Assembly (NCBI GenBank): GCA_021646465.1
Contig: SOET01000014.1
Span: forward strand, 1 to 64,000
Length of the DNA: 64,000 nucleotides
Direction of reading: 5' to 3'
DNA from: Candidatus Kuenenia hertensis
Lineage (GTDB): Bacteria; Planctomycetota; Brocadiia; Brocadiales; Brocadiaceae
A program made the translations under genes and the position numbers. A model generated the notes under the pieces. The model did no database searches and was not told where the DNA came from. It saw nothing but the letters and a program-made list of their open reading frames with translations. Shown piece by piece: positions 35,860-45,243 of this stretch (position 1 is its first letter; each line of letters begins with the position of its first letter).

Positions 35860-37368
35860 TTACTGTTTTTCCGCCTCGATTCTTAATCCTTTCGATACAA
35901 AATAACGTTCTGCCAAATCAAAAAAACCCTGAACCATGATTGCCATTACCGCAGCAGGAATGGCGCCTTGCAGAATAAGGCCCATATCGTCCAGTCGTAT
36001 TCCGGTAAGAATCGGCTGCCCGTAGCCACCAGAACCTATTAATGCCCCCAGCGTCGCGAATCCTACATTAATTACTGCTGAAGTTTTTATTCCTGCAAGG
36101 ATCGAACGGGAAGCGAGTGGAAGTTCTACTAATCTCAACCGTGCAAAAGGTGATAATCCTAATGCTTGTGCCGTTTCGATCATATCTGACGGAATACTGC
36201 GTATTCCGGTATAAGTGTTTCGTACTATCGGCAGTAAACTATAAAGAAACAACGCCATAATGGCTGGCGGTCCTCCTATACCGAGCAGGGGGATCATAAA
36301 AACAAGTAATGCCAATGAGGGTATCGTTTGAATGATACCGACAACGCCCAGAATGCCCTGGCCTATTCTTTGTGCCTTGGCGGCTGCTATTCCAAGGGGG
36401 ATTGACAGAATAATTGCACCTGACAACGAGATAATAACGAGGAATAAATGTTCACAAGTCCTTTGAAAAATACGCTTGGTGATTGATTCAATATATACAT
36501 CTGAGTGTACGCCAAACTCTTTTGCCAGAAAGCTTGCTGCTACCTGTTTTTCAGGGACTTTATTGATTTTTGCCTGAACGTTCATTTGAATCATTTTTGA
36601 TTCAGGGATTTTTCCTTCCAGTTGTGACATAATCTTTACGGCCTCCGGCCAACGGTCAGCAATATCTTCACGGTATAACAAGACCGCATTATAATCAGGA
36701 AATGCGTGAAGATCGTCTTTCAGTGTAACCAATTCATAATATTCTATTTCCGCATCGGTAGAGTATAGGTCCATTACGTGTATGGACTCTTCATCAATAC
36801 CCCGATATGCCAGATCATGATCAAGCCCCCGCACATCTTTCTGCGGTAATTGATAATGCATTTGAAGATTTGGCCATCCATCCTGGCGGTACATGAATTC
36901 ATTAGTGAAACCAAATTTAAGTTCCGGAAATTTTTTTAAATCAGATATTTTTGTAATGCCAAGCCTTTGGGCTGTTTTTCGCTTCATACCTATTGCATAC
37001 GTATTATTGAATCCAAAGGGCCGTTTCATTCGGATGCCCAGTTGGGATAGCGCCTTTTTAATATCATTTTCTTCTTCTAAACCTTTTCCTGCAAGGATTT
37101 CATGGGTAATAGTACCGGTATATTCGGGATATACATCAATATCCCCATTTAATAATGCACTCCATAATACCCTTGTTCCTCCAAGCTGTTTGCGGTGTAT
37201 GGCCGGGACGCCTTCCTGTCTCAATCTCAGTGTAGTAATTTCACCAACAAGCACATTTTCCGTAAACTTTTTTGAACCGACGCGCACGGGTAATTCAGAA
37301 GAATCAGCCGGAATACACCACAGGAATGGATAGATACATAAAAAAAACAAGAAAGCATTCTTATTCAT
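35860..37368 (-). CDS. Osmoprotectant ABC transporter, fused substrate-binding and permease protein
   Basis: 502 residues. A signal peptide and an OpuAC/glycine-betaine-binding domain (about 25-300, VRVGSKKFTENVLVGEI, YPEYTGTI) are followed by a six-helix permease (about 305-490) with the EAA-type loop ETAQALGLSPFARLRLVELP. Binding-protein/permease fusions of the OpuF kind import quaternary ammonium solutes. Its start overlaps the ATPase gene stop by 8 bp. Confidence 0.9.
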   Translation of the reverse strand: MNKNAFLFFLCIYPFLWCIPADSSELPVRVGSKKFTENVLVGEITTLRLRQEGVPAIHRKQLGGTRVLWSALLNGDIDVYPEYTGTITHEILAGKGLEEENDIKKALSQLGIRMKRPFGFNNTYAIGMKRKTAQRLGITKISDLKKFPELKFGFTNEFMYRQDGWPNLQMHYQLPQKDVRGLDHDLAYRGIDEESIHVMDLYSTDAEIEYYELVTLKDDLHAFPDYNAVLLYREDIADRWPEAVKIMSQLEGKIPESKMIQMNVQAKINKVPEKQVAASFLAKEFGVHSDVYIESITKRIFQRTCEHLFLVIISLSGAIILSIPLGIAAAKAQRIGQGILGVVGIIQTIPSLALLVFMIPLLGIGGPPAIMALFLYSLLPIVRNTYTGIRSIPSDMIETAQALGLSPFARLRLVELPLASRSILAGIKTSAVINVGFATLGALIGSGGYGQPILTGIRLDDMGLILQGAIPAAVMAIMVQGFFDLAERYFVSKGLRIEAEKQ

Positions 37369-38146
37369 ACTCTTCCTGTAATACTTCCTGTAAACTGTTT
37401 TGTGAGTTGATAAAATTTGTTACAAAAGGTCCGGCTGGAGAATGTATCAATTCTTTTATCGTTCCTTTTTGTACGATATTCCCGCCACGCATAAGCACTA
37501 TTTGATCCCCAAGGAATCCTGCTTCTCCTATGTCGTGTGTTACCAATACCACGCTTTTGCGCAGTTTATAAAAAATTTCTCTTAAAATATTCTGGAGGCC
37601 GGAACGGATGATCGGGTCGAGTGCGCCTAATGGTTCATCGAGCAGTAATACATTCGGATCAAGCATTAGCGCCCGCATTAAGGCTACGCGCTGCTGTTGA
37701 CCACCGGAAAGCTGGACAGGATAACGTTCCAATCCGTCATTTGGGAATTGTGATAAATCTACCAGTTCCTGTAATCGGAGATTAATACGTGATTTTTCCC
37801 ACCCTAAATAATGCGCCATGAGCGTAATATTTTCTCTCGCAGTCAAATGAGGAAATAATCCTCCGTTTTGAATAACGTATCCCATGTGTTGACGTAACTG
37901 TAATATATTGGCCCGGGTAATTTCATTGCCTTCAAACAGTACTGTTCCTTCATCAGGCTGCAGGAGTCCGATCATAAGCCGTAAGGTAGTTGACTTTCCG
38001 CATCCGCTCGGTCCGATAAGAACAGTCGTAAGTCCTTTTGGAATGGATAAATTAACAGAACGGACTGCATGTGTTTCTCCGTATGCCTTGGATACCCCTG
38101 ACAACTTAAATATGTGATCTGGTACATGATAATCTTGCTGACTCAA
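37361..38146 (-). CDS. Osmoprotectant ABC transporter ATPase
   Basis: 261 residues. Walker A LIGPSGCGKST, signature LSGGQQQRVALMRAL and Walker B VLLLDEPLGALDP. The sequence follows the OpuCA/ProV core but lacks the C-terminal CBS domains found in many osmoregulated ATPases. It is the partner of the fused permease; bioA ends 11 bp upstream. Confidence 0.92.
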   Translation of the reverse strand: MSQQDYHVPDHIFKLSGVSKAYGETHAVRSVNLSIPKGLTTVLIGPSGCGKSTTLRLMIGLLQPDEGTVLFEGNEITRANILQLRQHMGYVIQNGGLFPHLTARENITLMAHYLGWEKSRINLRLQELVDLSQFPNDGLERYPVQLSGGQQQRVALMRALMLDPNVLLLDEPLGALDPIIRSGLQNILREIFYKLRKSVVLVTHDIGEAGFLGDQIVLMRGGNIVQKGTIKELIHSPAGPFVTNFINSQNSLQEVLQEEYE

Positions 38147-38157
38147 TTTTATCCCTT

Positions 38158-39525
38158 TTATTCTTTCTTCTGTGTAATAAGCTGTATTGACTGATATATA
38201 ATGTTCAGCATTCTGTCAATCTCGTTGTTGTTAATAACAAGCGGTGGCATGATGACTATAATATGACCCAGTGGGCGTAATAATAATCCATGTTTTTTTG
38301 CCTCAAGGCAGATTTGTATTCCTACGCGCTCAACCCAGGGATAAGGCTCTTTTGTGTCTTTATCTTTTACCAATTCAATTGCAGCAATTAAACTACACTG
38401 TCGTATCTCGCCAACATGTTTTAAGGTTTTGAAAGGTTGCAACCTTTCTTTTAAGTATTGTATTTTTGGTAGTAAATTTTCAAGAATGTTTTCTTTTTCG
38501 AAGAGGTGTATACTTGCCAGGGATGCCGCACACCCCAGGGGATGCCCTGTATAAGTATGGCCGTGAAAGAAGGTTTTCAAGCTGGAATATTCACCTAAAA
38601 AGACGTCATATATGCCCTGCGTTGTGAGTGTAACCGCCAGAGGCATATATCCTCCGTTAATTCCTTTTGACAGAGTCATAAGATCGGGAACCACGTTTTC
38701 ATGTTCGCAGGCAAACATTTTCCCTGTTCGTCCAAATCCCGTCATTATTTCATCAAGGATGAGAAGTATGTTGTATTTTTTGCAAAGTCTGCTAACTCCT
38801 GCCAGGTAGCCCTTGGGATGCATTAACATACCGCCAACACCTTGCACAAGGGGTTCCATAATCAGTGCGGCAACATTGTCTGCGTGTTCCTGTAAAATCT
38901 TTTCCAGTTTATCGAGGCATTCCATACTGCAATCTTCAGGAATTTTATTCAGCGGACAGCGATAACAGTAAGGAGATGGTGCAAAATGTGTTGTAAAGTA
39001 AAGGGGACTGAATACCTTATGAAACAATTCGATTCCACCCACCGCCATAGTACCGATAGTGTCTCCATGATATCCATACTGTAACGCAATAAATTGTGTT
39101 TTATTTCTTTGTCCTTTATGCTGCCAATATTGAAATGCCATTTTCAGGGCAACTTCATTTGCGGTGGAGCCATTGTCTGAATAAAATACTTTGCTTAGAC
39201 CGTTTGGAGCAATTTCGATAAGCTTTTTACCAAGTTCTGAGGCAGGAACATTGGTAGGCCCCAAAAAGGTGCTGTGTGCTATTTTATCAATTTGGGCCTT
39301 TATAGCGTCATCGATTTCTTTCTTACGGTGGCCATGAATATTGCACCACATGGAGGAAACACCATCGATGTATTCATTGCCATCAATATCTTTCAGGTAG
39401 ATGCCCTTTCCTTCCGTAATAACAAGAGGGGGTTCCTTTATATAGTCCTGCATCTGGGTAAAGGGGTGCCAGAGGTAAGTCTTATCCCACGTCTGTAATT
39501 GCTCCTTAAAAGCCTTGTCGAACAT
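38158..39525 (-). CDS. bioA: Adenosylmethionine-8-amino-7-oxononanoate aminotransferase
   Basis: 455 residues, class III PLP aminotransferase. [11 protein letters not shown] near the N-terminus is characteristic of Bio[29 protein letters not shown] and the PLP lysine in [16 protein letters not shown] are present. It converts KAPA to DAPA using SAM in biotin synthesis. BioD lies three genes downstream on the same strand. Confidence 0.94.
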   Translation of the reverse strand: MFDKAFKEQLQTWDKTYLWHPFTQMQDYIKEPPLVITEGKGIYLKDIDGNEYIDGVSSMWCNIHGHRKKEIDDAIKAQIDKIAHSTFLGPTNVPASELGKKLIEIAPNGLSKVFYSDNGSTANEVALKMAFQYWQHKGQRNKTQFIALQYGYHGDTIGTMAVGGIELFHKVFSPLYFTTHFAPSPYCYRCPLNKIPEDCSMECLDKLEKILQEHADNVAALIMEPLVQGVGGMLMHPKGYLAGVSRLCKKYNILLILDEIMTGFGRTGKMFACEHENVVPDLMTLSKGINGGYMPLAVTLTTQGIYDVFLGEYSSLKTFFHGHTYTGHPLGCAASLASIHLFEKENILENLLPKIQYLKERLQPFKTLKHVGEIRQCSLIAAIELVKDKDTKEPYPWVERVGIQICLEAKKHGLLLRPLGHIIVIMPPLVINNNEIDRMLNIIYQSIQLITQKKE

Positions 39526-39758
39526 TATTCTTAGTATTTCCTTTCCGGTAGAGTATTAAATAGAAGGTAATTTTAATTTGCTATTTTGTACAAAATTGGT
39601 TAATCTTTTCAAGATAAAACAAATATCTGTTACAGAGGCAATATTGTTTAATTATTTTACTATAATTGGTTGTGACATTAAATGGAATATACTTCTTTTA
39701 TTAAAAACCAAAAAGGCATAAGTTGAAAATATTCCATGCCCAGTGCTCGTTTATTGAG

Positions 39759-41294
39759 ATGAAAAAAGAAGATATTATAAATAATATACTAAAATCTCCT
39801 GCGCTTCCAACGCTACCCGCCGTAGCATCAGATCTTATATCTATCACATCAAAAGAGGAAACGACTATAAAAGAGATTGCAGACTTGTTATCAAAAGACG
39901 TTTCACTTTCTGCAAAAGTATTAAAAATTGCCAATTCTGCTTACTATGGTTTTACATATAAAATAAGTACCATACAACAGGCAATATCATGTATTGGAAT
40001 CAATGCCATCAGGAGCCTGGTTCTTTCGTTTTCATTTCTCGCTATCAAAGGGGGCAATAAATCGGAATTTTTTAATTACGAAGATTTTCTCACGAAGTCT
40101 CTGGCTAATGCTGTTGTAGCGAGGTTGATTAAGGAGAAGATAGACAACTATGATCTTGAAGAGGTTTTTATTGCCGGACTTTTAAAAGATATTGGCAAAC
40201 TGATTATATCAAGTACACATCCAAAATTATATGATCAGATAGCAAAAGCGGCGCAAAATTCAGAAAAAAAAATTACCGGACTTGAACATGAAATCGTTGG
40301 AATTGATCACGCACAAATAGGGTATGAGGTTGCGAAAAGCTGGGGTTTTCCTGCGGTATTATCAATTCCGATTCAATATCATCACTTTCCGGAAAAGAAT
40401 AAAGATGATGATAAAAAGGTACAACTTTACACCAATGTTGTTTATTTTGCGGGGCTGGTGTCCAATATTTTATATTCGAACAACCCGAATAAATATTATG
40501 ACAAGTTTGTTAAGGAAATCAAGGTTACTTTGAGTTTCAGCAAAGCAGTAATTGACGATATATTAGATAAGGTTGACCTGGAGGTCGTTCAAAACGCAAA
40601 TTATTTTGGATTTTCTATTAAGAAGCCAAAATCCATTGAGGAGATATTAATTGAAGCAAATACAATTCTCAGTGGAATAAATTTGACGTATGACCAAATG
40701 AATAAAGAGCTTGTTAATGCGAAAATACAAATGCAGAAAGTGGCGAAAGAACTTGAACTAAAAAACAAGTGGCTTGAAAGCCTTGCCAATATAGATGGCT
40801 TAACAGAGGTATATAATCACCGGTATTTACAAATATTTCTTGAGAGGGAGTTTAACAGGGCAAAGCGAAAAAAAAGCACGTTTTGTTTAATTATGCTGGA
40901 TGTGGATAATTTTAAAAAATTTAACGATACCTATGGTCATCAGGCGGGGGATTTCATTTTAAAGGAATTGTGCGTATTATTGCAAAAGGGGATCAGGACA
41001 TACGACATAATTGCCCGTTACGGCGGAGAAGAATTCGCGATAGTTCTGCCGGAAACTGAGTTGGAATGTGCATGGACCGTGGCAGAAAGACTGCGTAATA
41101 AAGTTGCAGATCATATCTTTACTGATAATAAAGAAAAATATAAAGTAACAATAAGTATAGGCATAGCGGAAGTGAATCCATCCATAGATAACATAAGCAA
41201 AAACAATCTCATTGATCGTGCGGATGCAGCATTGTTAGAATCGAAGAAAAATGGCAAAAACAGAATTACCGTATATTCGAATAGGAAAAAATGA
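39759..41294 (+). CDS. HDOD-domain diguanylate cyclase (GGDEF)
   Basis: 511 residues from the ATG at 39759; a TTG twelve codons upstream is an alternative. An HDOD domain (about 15-210, SLSAKVLKIANSAYYG, CIGINAIRSLVLS), a short coiled coil and a GGDEF domain follow. The active site is RYGGEEF. An RxxD inhibition site (RTYD) sits five residues before it, so cyclic-di-GMP synthesis should be feedback-inhibited. The trigger sensed by the HDOD part is unknown. Confidence 0.9.
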   Translation: MKKEDIINNILKSPALPTLPAVASDLISITSKEETTIKEIADLLSKDVSLSAKVLKIANSAYYGFTYKISTIQQAISCIGINAIRSLVLSFSFLAIKGGNKSEFFNYEDFLTKSLANAVVARLIKEKIDNYDLEEVFIAGLLKDIGKLIISSTHPKLYDQIAKAAQNSEKKITGLEHEIVGIDHAQIGYEVAKSWGFPAVLSIPIQYHHFPEKNKDDDKKVQLYTNVVYFAGLVSNILYSNNPNKYYDKFVKEIKVTLSFSKAVIDDILDKVDLEVVQNANYFGFSIKKPKSIEEILIEANTILSGINLTYDQMNKELVNAKIQMQKVAKELELKNKWLESLANIDGLTEVYNHRYLQIFLEREFNRAKRKKSTFCLIMLDVDNFKKFNDTYGHQAGDFILKELCVLLQKGIRTYDIIARYGGEEFAIVLPETELECAWTVAERLRNKVADHIFTDNKEKYKVTISIGIAEVNPSIDNISKNNLIDRADAALLESKKNGKNRITVYSNRKK

Positions 41295-41317
41295 TACGGA
41301 ATGATAAGAGTTGTTGT

Positions 41318-42124
41318 TTACGCATCAATGCAGACCTTCTGACCTTGCTTTACCTTAAAATATTTCTGGGCGTTTCCCTGATTCAGGGAAATTTCTAAAA
41401 ATCCTGCACTCCCGATAAGCGCGAGGGGCATGCCGGCTTTTACCTCAGCATACGTTTTGTTCAATCCTCTTATTTTCATAGTTCCAATAGTTATTATCAA
41501 ATCTTTTGCGGTTGTTCGCAAATCAGCAAGGTGTTTTTCTGTAATATTAGTGATGATATTGCCGAAATGGTCAATAGAGATAATGGTACCGTTAATTCTT
41601 CTTCGTTCTTTTGCAAACACGGGATTTGGTATGTCGATCTTGCAGATTTGATTGATATTTTCTCCTAATTGGGCAGGTAAAATACCAAGTGACAGATGTG
41701 CTGCCACCGGAGCGAAGATGTCGCGTCCGTGAAAGGTATTGCTTTGTTTTGGCAGGAAAAATTTGGTATTTGTCACACGGATAATGTTTTTCGCTTCTTC
41801 TTCCTGAAGGATAAAACTTAACAAACCATTATCAGGAATGAGGAACAGGTAATCGTTACATTCAACACATATTACGTTCCTTTCACTCCCCACCCCGGGG
41901 TCTATAACGGCAACATGGATAGTCCCTTTCGGGAAGTAAGAGTAAGAGGTATACAGGAGATAGGCGCCACGAAAAACATCTTGCGGGGGGATCGCATGGC
42001 ATAGGTCAATAACGCTGGCATGCGGATTAATCCCTGCAATCACTCCCTTCATAATACCTGTATAGGCGTCTTGAACTCCGAAGTCTGTCAGAAGAGTAAT
42101 GATTCGTGAGTGTTGTTGTGGCAT
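41318..42124 (-). CDS. SAM hydroxide adenosyltransferase (DUF62/fluorinase-like family)
   Basis: 268 residues. ITLLTDFGVQDAYTG at the N-terminus, VIDPGVGS, IPDNGLLS and FHGRDIFAPVAAHL are hallmarks of the family that hydrolyses SAM to adenosine and methionine. It does not look like a true fluorinase, which is a narrow subgroup. ATG 42124 is preferred over the adjacent TTG. A Cys-rich small gene lies 35 bp upstream on the same strand. Confidence 0.9.
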   Translation of the reverse strand: MPQQHSRIITLLTDFGVQDAYTGIMKGVIAGINPHASVIDLCHAIPPQDVFRGAYLLYTSYSYFPKGTIHVAVIDPGVGSERNVICVECNDYLFLIPDNGLLSFILQEEEAKNIIRVTNTKFFLPKQSNTFHGRDIFAPVAAHLSLGILPAQLGENINQICKIDIPNPVFAKERRRINGTIISIDHFGNIITNITEKHLADLRTTAKDLIITIGTMKIRGLNKTYAEVKAGMPLALIGSAGFLEISLNQGNAQKYFKVKQGQKVCIDA

Positions 42125-42159
42125 CAATTGTCACTTCCAGAGTTTTCCCGGATAAACAG

Positions 42160-42339
42160 CTATTGTTCTTTTTTTTCAGAATCGGCAGGGATCTCTTCCC
42201 GGAAAAAGAAAGGGCAATACGTCCAGCAATTTATATCAACAATGCGGTATTGTCCACAACATTCAGGGCAGAGCCAGTCTCCCAGTTCAATACAGAGACG
42301 TTCGCCAATATGATGGTTGCACTTGTTACAACGTACCAT
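42160..42339 (-). CDS. Small Cys-rich zinc-ribbon-like protein
   Basis: 59 residues: MVRCNKCNHHIGERLCI at the start, LCPECCGQY in the middle and CWTYCPFF later. The C-x2-C...C-x2-C-C arrangement suggests one zinc site. It has a charged tail. It is close upstream of the SAM hydrolase gene and in the same direction, so co-transcription is likely. No family was recognised; coding status rests on the Cys pattern and clean frame. Confidence 0.6.
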   Translation of the reverse strand: MVRCNKCNHHIGERLCIELGDWLCPECCGQYRIVDINCWTYCPFFFREEIPADSEKKEQ

Positions 42340-42554
42340 TTGCTAAACGTTCAAAAAAAGTGAAGAAAAACAAATATATTGCACCATAAAATACTATTGG
42401 AAATATATTTGTTTCCAGAGAGCGTCTGTACATCTTAATATAAGGCGTTTATGATAAATAGAACAAACAGAAATTATGGTAAAAGTAAACTATCCTAAAT
42501 TCAAGGACTTTTTTGATGAATAATTTCATGCAACATCATTTATCCTTTGTTGGA

Positions 42555-44552
42555 TTAATTTGCGTGTTCCAACTGTTGAATAAGTTTGTTTATACCGGCT
42601 GCCTGATCCTGTTTCGGGTCGAGTTTTATGCTTTCCCTGAGATGAAATAATGCCGCATGCTTGTCTTTTTTGTGTCTCAGCAATACTGCTCCCAGATTCA
42701 TATGGGCATTTGCGTAATCGGGTTTAATCTTTACGGCGGTTTGAAATTCGTGAATGGCATTATCAAATTGCTGCCTGTCGTTATAGAGAATGCCAAGGTC
42801 GTTATGGGCTTCTGCATGGTTTGGTTCCATCGAAACCGCGGTCCTGAATTCCTGTTCCGCCTGATCCATAAAGCCTTTTCGGTAATAGGCGATGCCAAGG
42901 TTATTATGCGCATCAGGGTAAAAATGGTTTATTGAGATTGCTTTGTTAAATTCCTGAATTGCCTCGTCCAATTTTCTTTGTTTTGTGTATATTACCCCCA
43001 AATTATTATGTGCCCGTGTGTGCTGGGGGTATATTTCAATGCTTTTTTTATAACATGCAATGGCATCTTCATAACGATACATTTTGTTATAATAAATGCC
43101 AATATTGTTAAAAAGGTCGGCGTCATTCGGGTCTATTTTTAATGCCTTTTTGTATTCTTCAAATGCGGCGTTGTTATGGTCTCTTTTTTCATAGGCATTT
43201 CCCAGGTTAACATGGCTCCTCGCGCTGTTCGGTGAAACAGAAAGGGTCTTTGACCATAAACGTATCTCGTCTTTCCAATCGGTATTTCTCCGAAGGGTTA
43301 AATACGCGCTTCCTGCAAGAAGAAAAAATAGCACAAAGAGTATAGGCAGCGAAGCATACGTGGTTGTAATAAATTCAGAAGATTTCCTGTTGTCGTTTTG
43401 TTTAAAAAGATAAGATAAAAAAACGGTGCTTTTTGTTAACAAAATCCCGAAGACCATGCAAATTCCCGCACAGGGAACGTACAAAAACCTTTCCGCCATA
43501 ATATTGCCCAATGGAATAATATTCATTACGGGAGATAAGGTGATGAAAAACCATAGTATACAAAAGAAAATATATCTGTTTTTCTGTTTTGAACGAAATG
43601 TGAGTATTCCTGTTGCCGTCAAAAGGAATGTCGAAATCCAGAAAGATATTTTGAGAAGAGATGTTGCAACGGGAACGACATAATCCACATTTAGCGGAAA
43701 GGGCAGAAAAAGTAATTTTATGTAATATGCCAGCACGTGTGTCATGGTGAGGAAATTAAAGTAAGGATTCTTCAGCGGCAGGTGTATTTCGGATTCCATC
43801 GGATTATGAAGGAAATAAAACCTGACCGTAAGGTAGAAAAGTGAAATGAGTATGTATCCGCTATAATAGTGATAAAATTCCGATTTTAGAGAAGTGTACC
43901 ATCGTAATCCGGTGTTTTTTTGTAAAAATGGATGAAAAACAAAGTCGTGTAAAATAATTAACGCGGGTAAAGTAATTGCCATTTCCTTGGAGAAAAGCCC
44001 AAAGAAATAACAAAATAAAGACAAAGGATAATAAAGGGAATATCTGCCTTTGTGTGATTTTAAAAAAAAGAGAAAACTTAGTATCATAAACAGGAACACA
44101 ATCAGGTCTTCACGAAAACCGATCGCATTCACCGATTCTGATAATAATGGGTATGACGAAAACAATAATGCCGAAACAAAGGCGGGTAACTCTTTTTTCA
44201 GTAGCAGAAGGCAAAAGAGAAAGAAGAACATGCAGTTTGCCAAATGTATCAAAACATTTGTGAGGTGGTATCCTGCCGGGTTGGAATTCCAGAAAGTAAA
44301 ATCAATAAAATACGAGAGAGTGACCACAGGACGATACGTCAGTTCGGCGGAAAGTCTAAAATATTTGCTGGTAAAAATATCCGGAAAGTTGCGCCAATGC
44401 CGTATGAAATAATTGTCGACTATAGTGGACTGATCATCATACACAAAGGAATTGTGCAAACAGTTTAAATAAATGACAAATGAGTAAAATAAGAGGATCA
44501 GTGAGCTGTATATGAGGAGCGGGAACATTCCCGATTTTTTATAATTCATCAT
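42555..44552 (-). CDS. TMTC-like multi-spanning membrane protein with TPR tail
   Basis: 665 residues. Around ten membrane helices (about 10-420) include an early FVYDDQSTIVDN acidic loop and GFREDLIVFLF, like TMTC-type mannosyltransferase-fold proteins. Six or more TPRs follow (ARSHVNLGNAYEKRDHNNAAFEEYKKAL, NNIGIYYNKMYRYEDAIACYKK). The role may be protein O-glycosylation, by analogy only. The first eight codons lie inside a repeat terminus; ATG 44528 (MFPLLIYSS) is an alternative start. Confidence 0.75.
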   Translation of the reverse strand: MMNYKKSGMFPLLIYSSLILLFYSFVIYLNCLHNSFVYDDQSTIVDNYFIRHWRNFPDIFTSKYFRLSAELTYRPVVTLSYFIDFTFWNSNPAGYHLTNVLIHLANCMFFFLFCLLLLKKELPAFVSALLFSSYPLLSESVNAIGFREDLIVFLFMILSFLFFLKSHKGRYSLYYPLSLFCYFFGLFSKEMAITLPALIILHDFVFHPFLQKNTGLRWYTSLKSEFYHYYSGYILISLFYLTVRFYFLHNPMESEIHLPLKNPYFNFLTMTHVLAYYIKLLFLPFPLNVDYVVPVATSLLKISFWISTFLLTATGILTFRSKQKNRYIFFCILWFFITLSPVMNIIPLGNIMAERFLYVPCAGICMVFGILLTKSTVFLSYLFKQNDNRKSSEFITTTYASLPILFVLFFLLAGSAYLTLRRNTDWKDEIRLWSKTLSVSPNSARSHVNLGNAYEKRDHNNAAFEEYKKALKIDPNDADLFNNIGIYYNKMYRYEDAIACYKKSIEIYPQHTRAHNNLGVIYTKQRKLDEAIQEFNKAISINHFYPDAHNNLGIAYYRKGFMDQAEQEFRTAVSMEPNHAEAHNDLGILYNDRQQFDNAIHEFQTAVKIKPDYANAHMNLGAVLLRHKKDKHAALFHLRESIKLDPKQDQAAGINKLIQQLEHAN

Positions 44553-44971
44553 TTATTATGTTTCGACGGAGTTTATCCTGAGCGGTAAAGAGATTCATCC
44601 CTGCCTGTCGGCAGACTGGGACTCCGCTCAGAATGACAAAGCTTGTCCTGAGTGAAGCGAACGGAGCGAAGGGTTCAGCATGGCGCTTACCGTCATCTGA
44701 GCACATTCGCAGGCTCAGTCGGGTTTTTCTTACCCGACAAAGCCTTATTTGCCCGACAATCCGTTTTTACCTAAAAAATACTTTTTTCCGGCAGGCAATG
44801 CCGTGCCCTACATTGTGCTAATCTGTGGATTATTTTCATCCCTCTTTGTGATTGCTAAATCATGGATGTTTCCTATTGTATTGTCGGGTAAGCCTGCCTG
44901 TAAAATTGAACGAAACACACAATGGGAGCATTCCCAAATTTTTGCAAATTCATCAATCGTGACGGAAGCCC
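44521..44971. repeat. Degenerate family-1 repeat end and repeat debris
   Basis: The left terminus CATTCCCGATTTTTTATAAT at 44525 matches family 1, followed by a body shared with an inverted fragment near 56385-56425. A further GCATTCCC end occurs at about 44929. The matching right end could not be placed. No gene is visible here. Confidence 0.55.
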
Positions 44972-45098
44972 CTTGCGGGTTCAGATTTGTAATCTGAACC
45001 CAATAGTTTATGTGATTAATAGCGATATATACATTTCATGGCTAAATTACCACGCATGAAACGTGGGGTTCAGGTCACAGACCTGAACCCGCCGGGGG
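44972..45098. repeat. Two-hairpin repeat (family 3), copy 1
   Basis: Hairpin GGGTTCAGATT..AATCTGAACCC, an 80-bp AT-rich core with GATTAATAGCGATATATAC, and hairpin GGGTTCAGGTC..GACCTGAACCC. The outer GCGGG/CCCGC sequences also pair. Closely similar copies lie at 57022-57261 (interrupted) and 57923-58050. Confidence 0.85.
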
Positions 45099-45188
45099 TC
45101 AATATACAGGCGAGACTTGTAGAGACGCATAGCAATGCGTCTCTACAACAAATGCATACCCAAACTGGAGTTTGGGAACGAGCCGTGT
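45099..45188. repeat. Modular palindrome segment with TGTAGAGAC insert
   Basis: Starts TCAATATACAGGCGAGA and ends in the CCCAAACTGGAGTTTGGG palindrome plus AACGAGCCGTGTAA, both shared with 26413-26487. The middle differs: here it is the 30-bp palindrome 45118-45147 (TGTAGAGACGCAT...), there a CCGGAG-type palindrome. Confidence 0.75.
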
Positions 45189-45243
45189 AAATATTTTTTC
45201 AAATTCTATTGCCCCTGTTTTTGTGCATGATGTGGAACCTGCT

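Noticed and set aside
41318-42124. Fluorinase for organofluorine synthesis
   Set aside because: The general DUF62 motifs indicate SAM hydroxide adenosyltransferase; I see no basis for assigning the narrow fluorinase subgroup.
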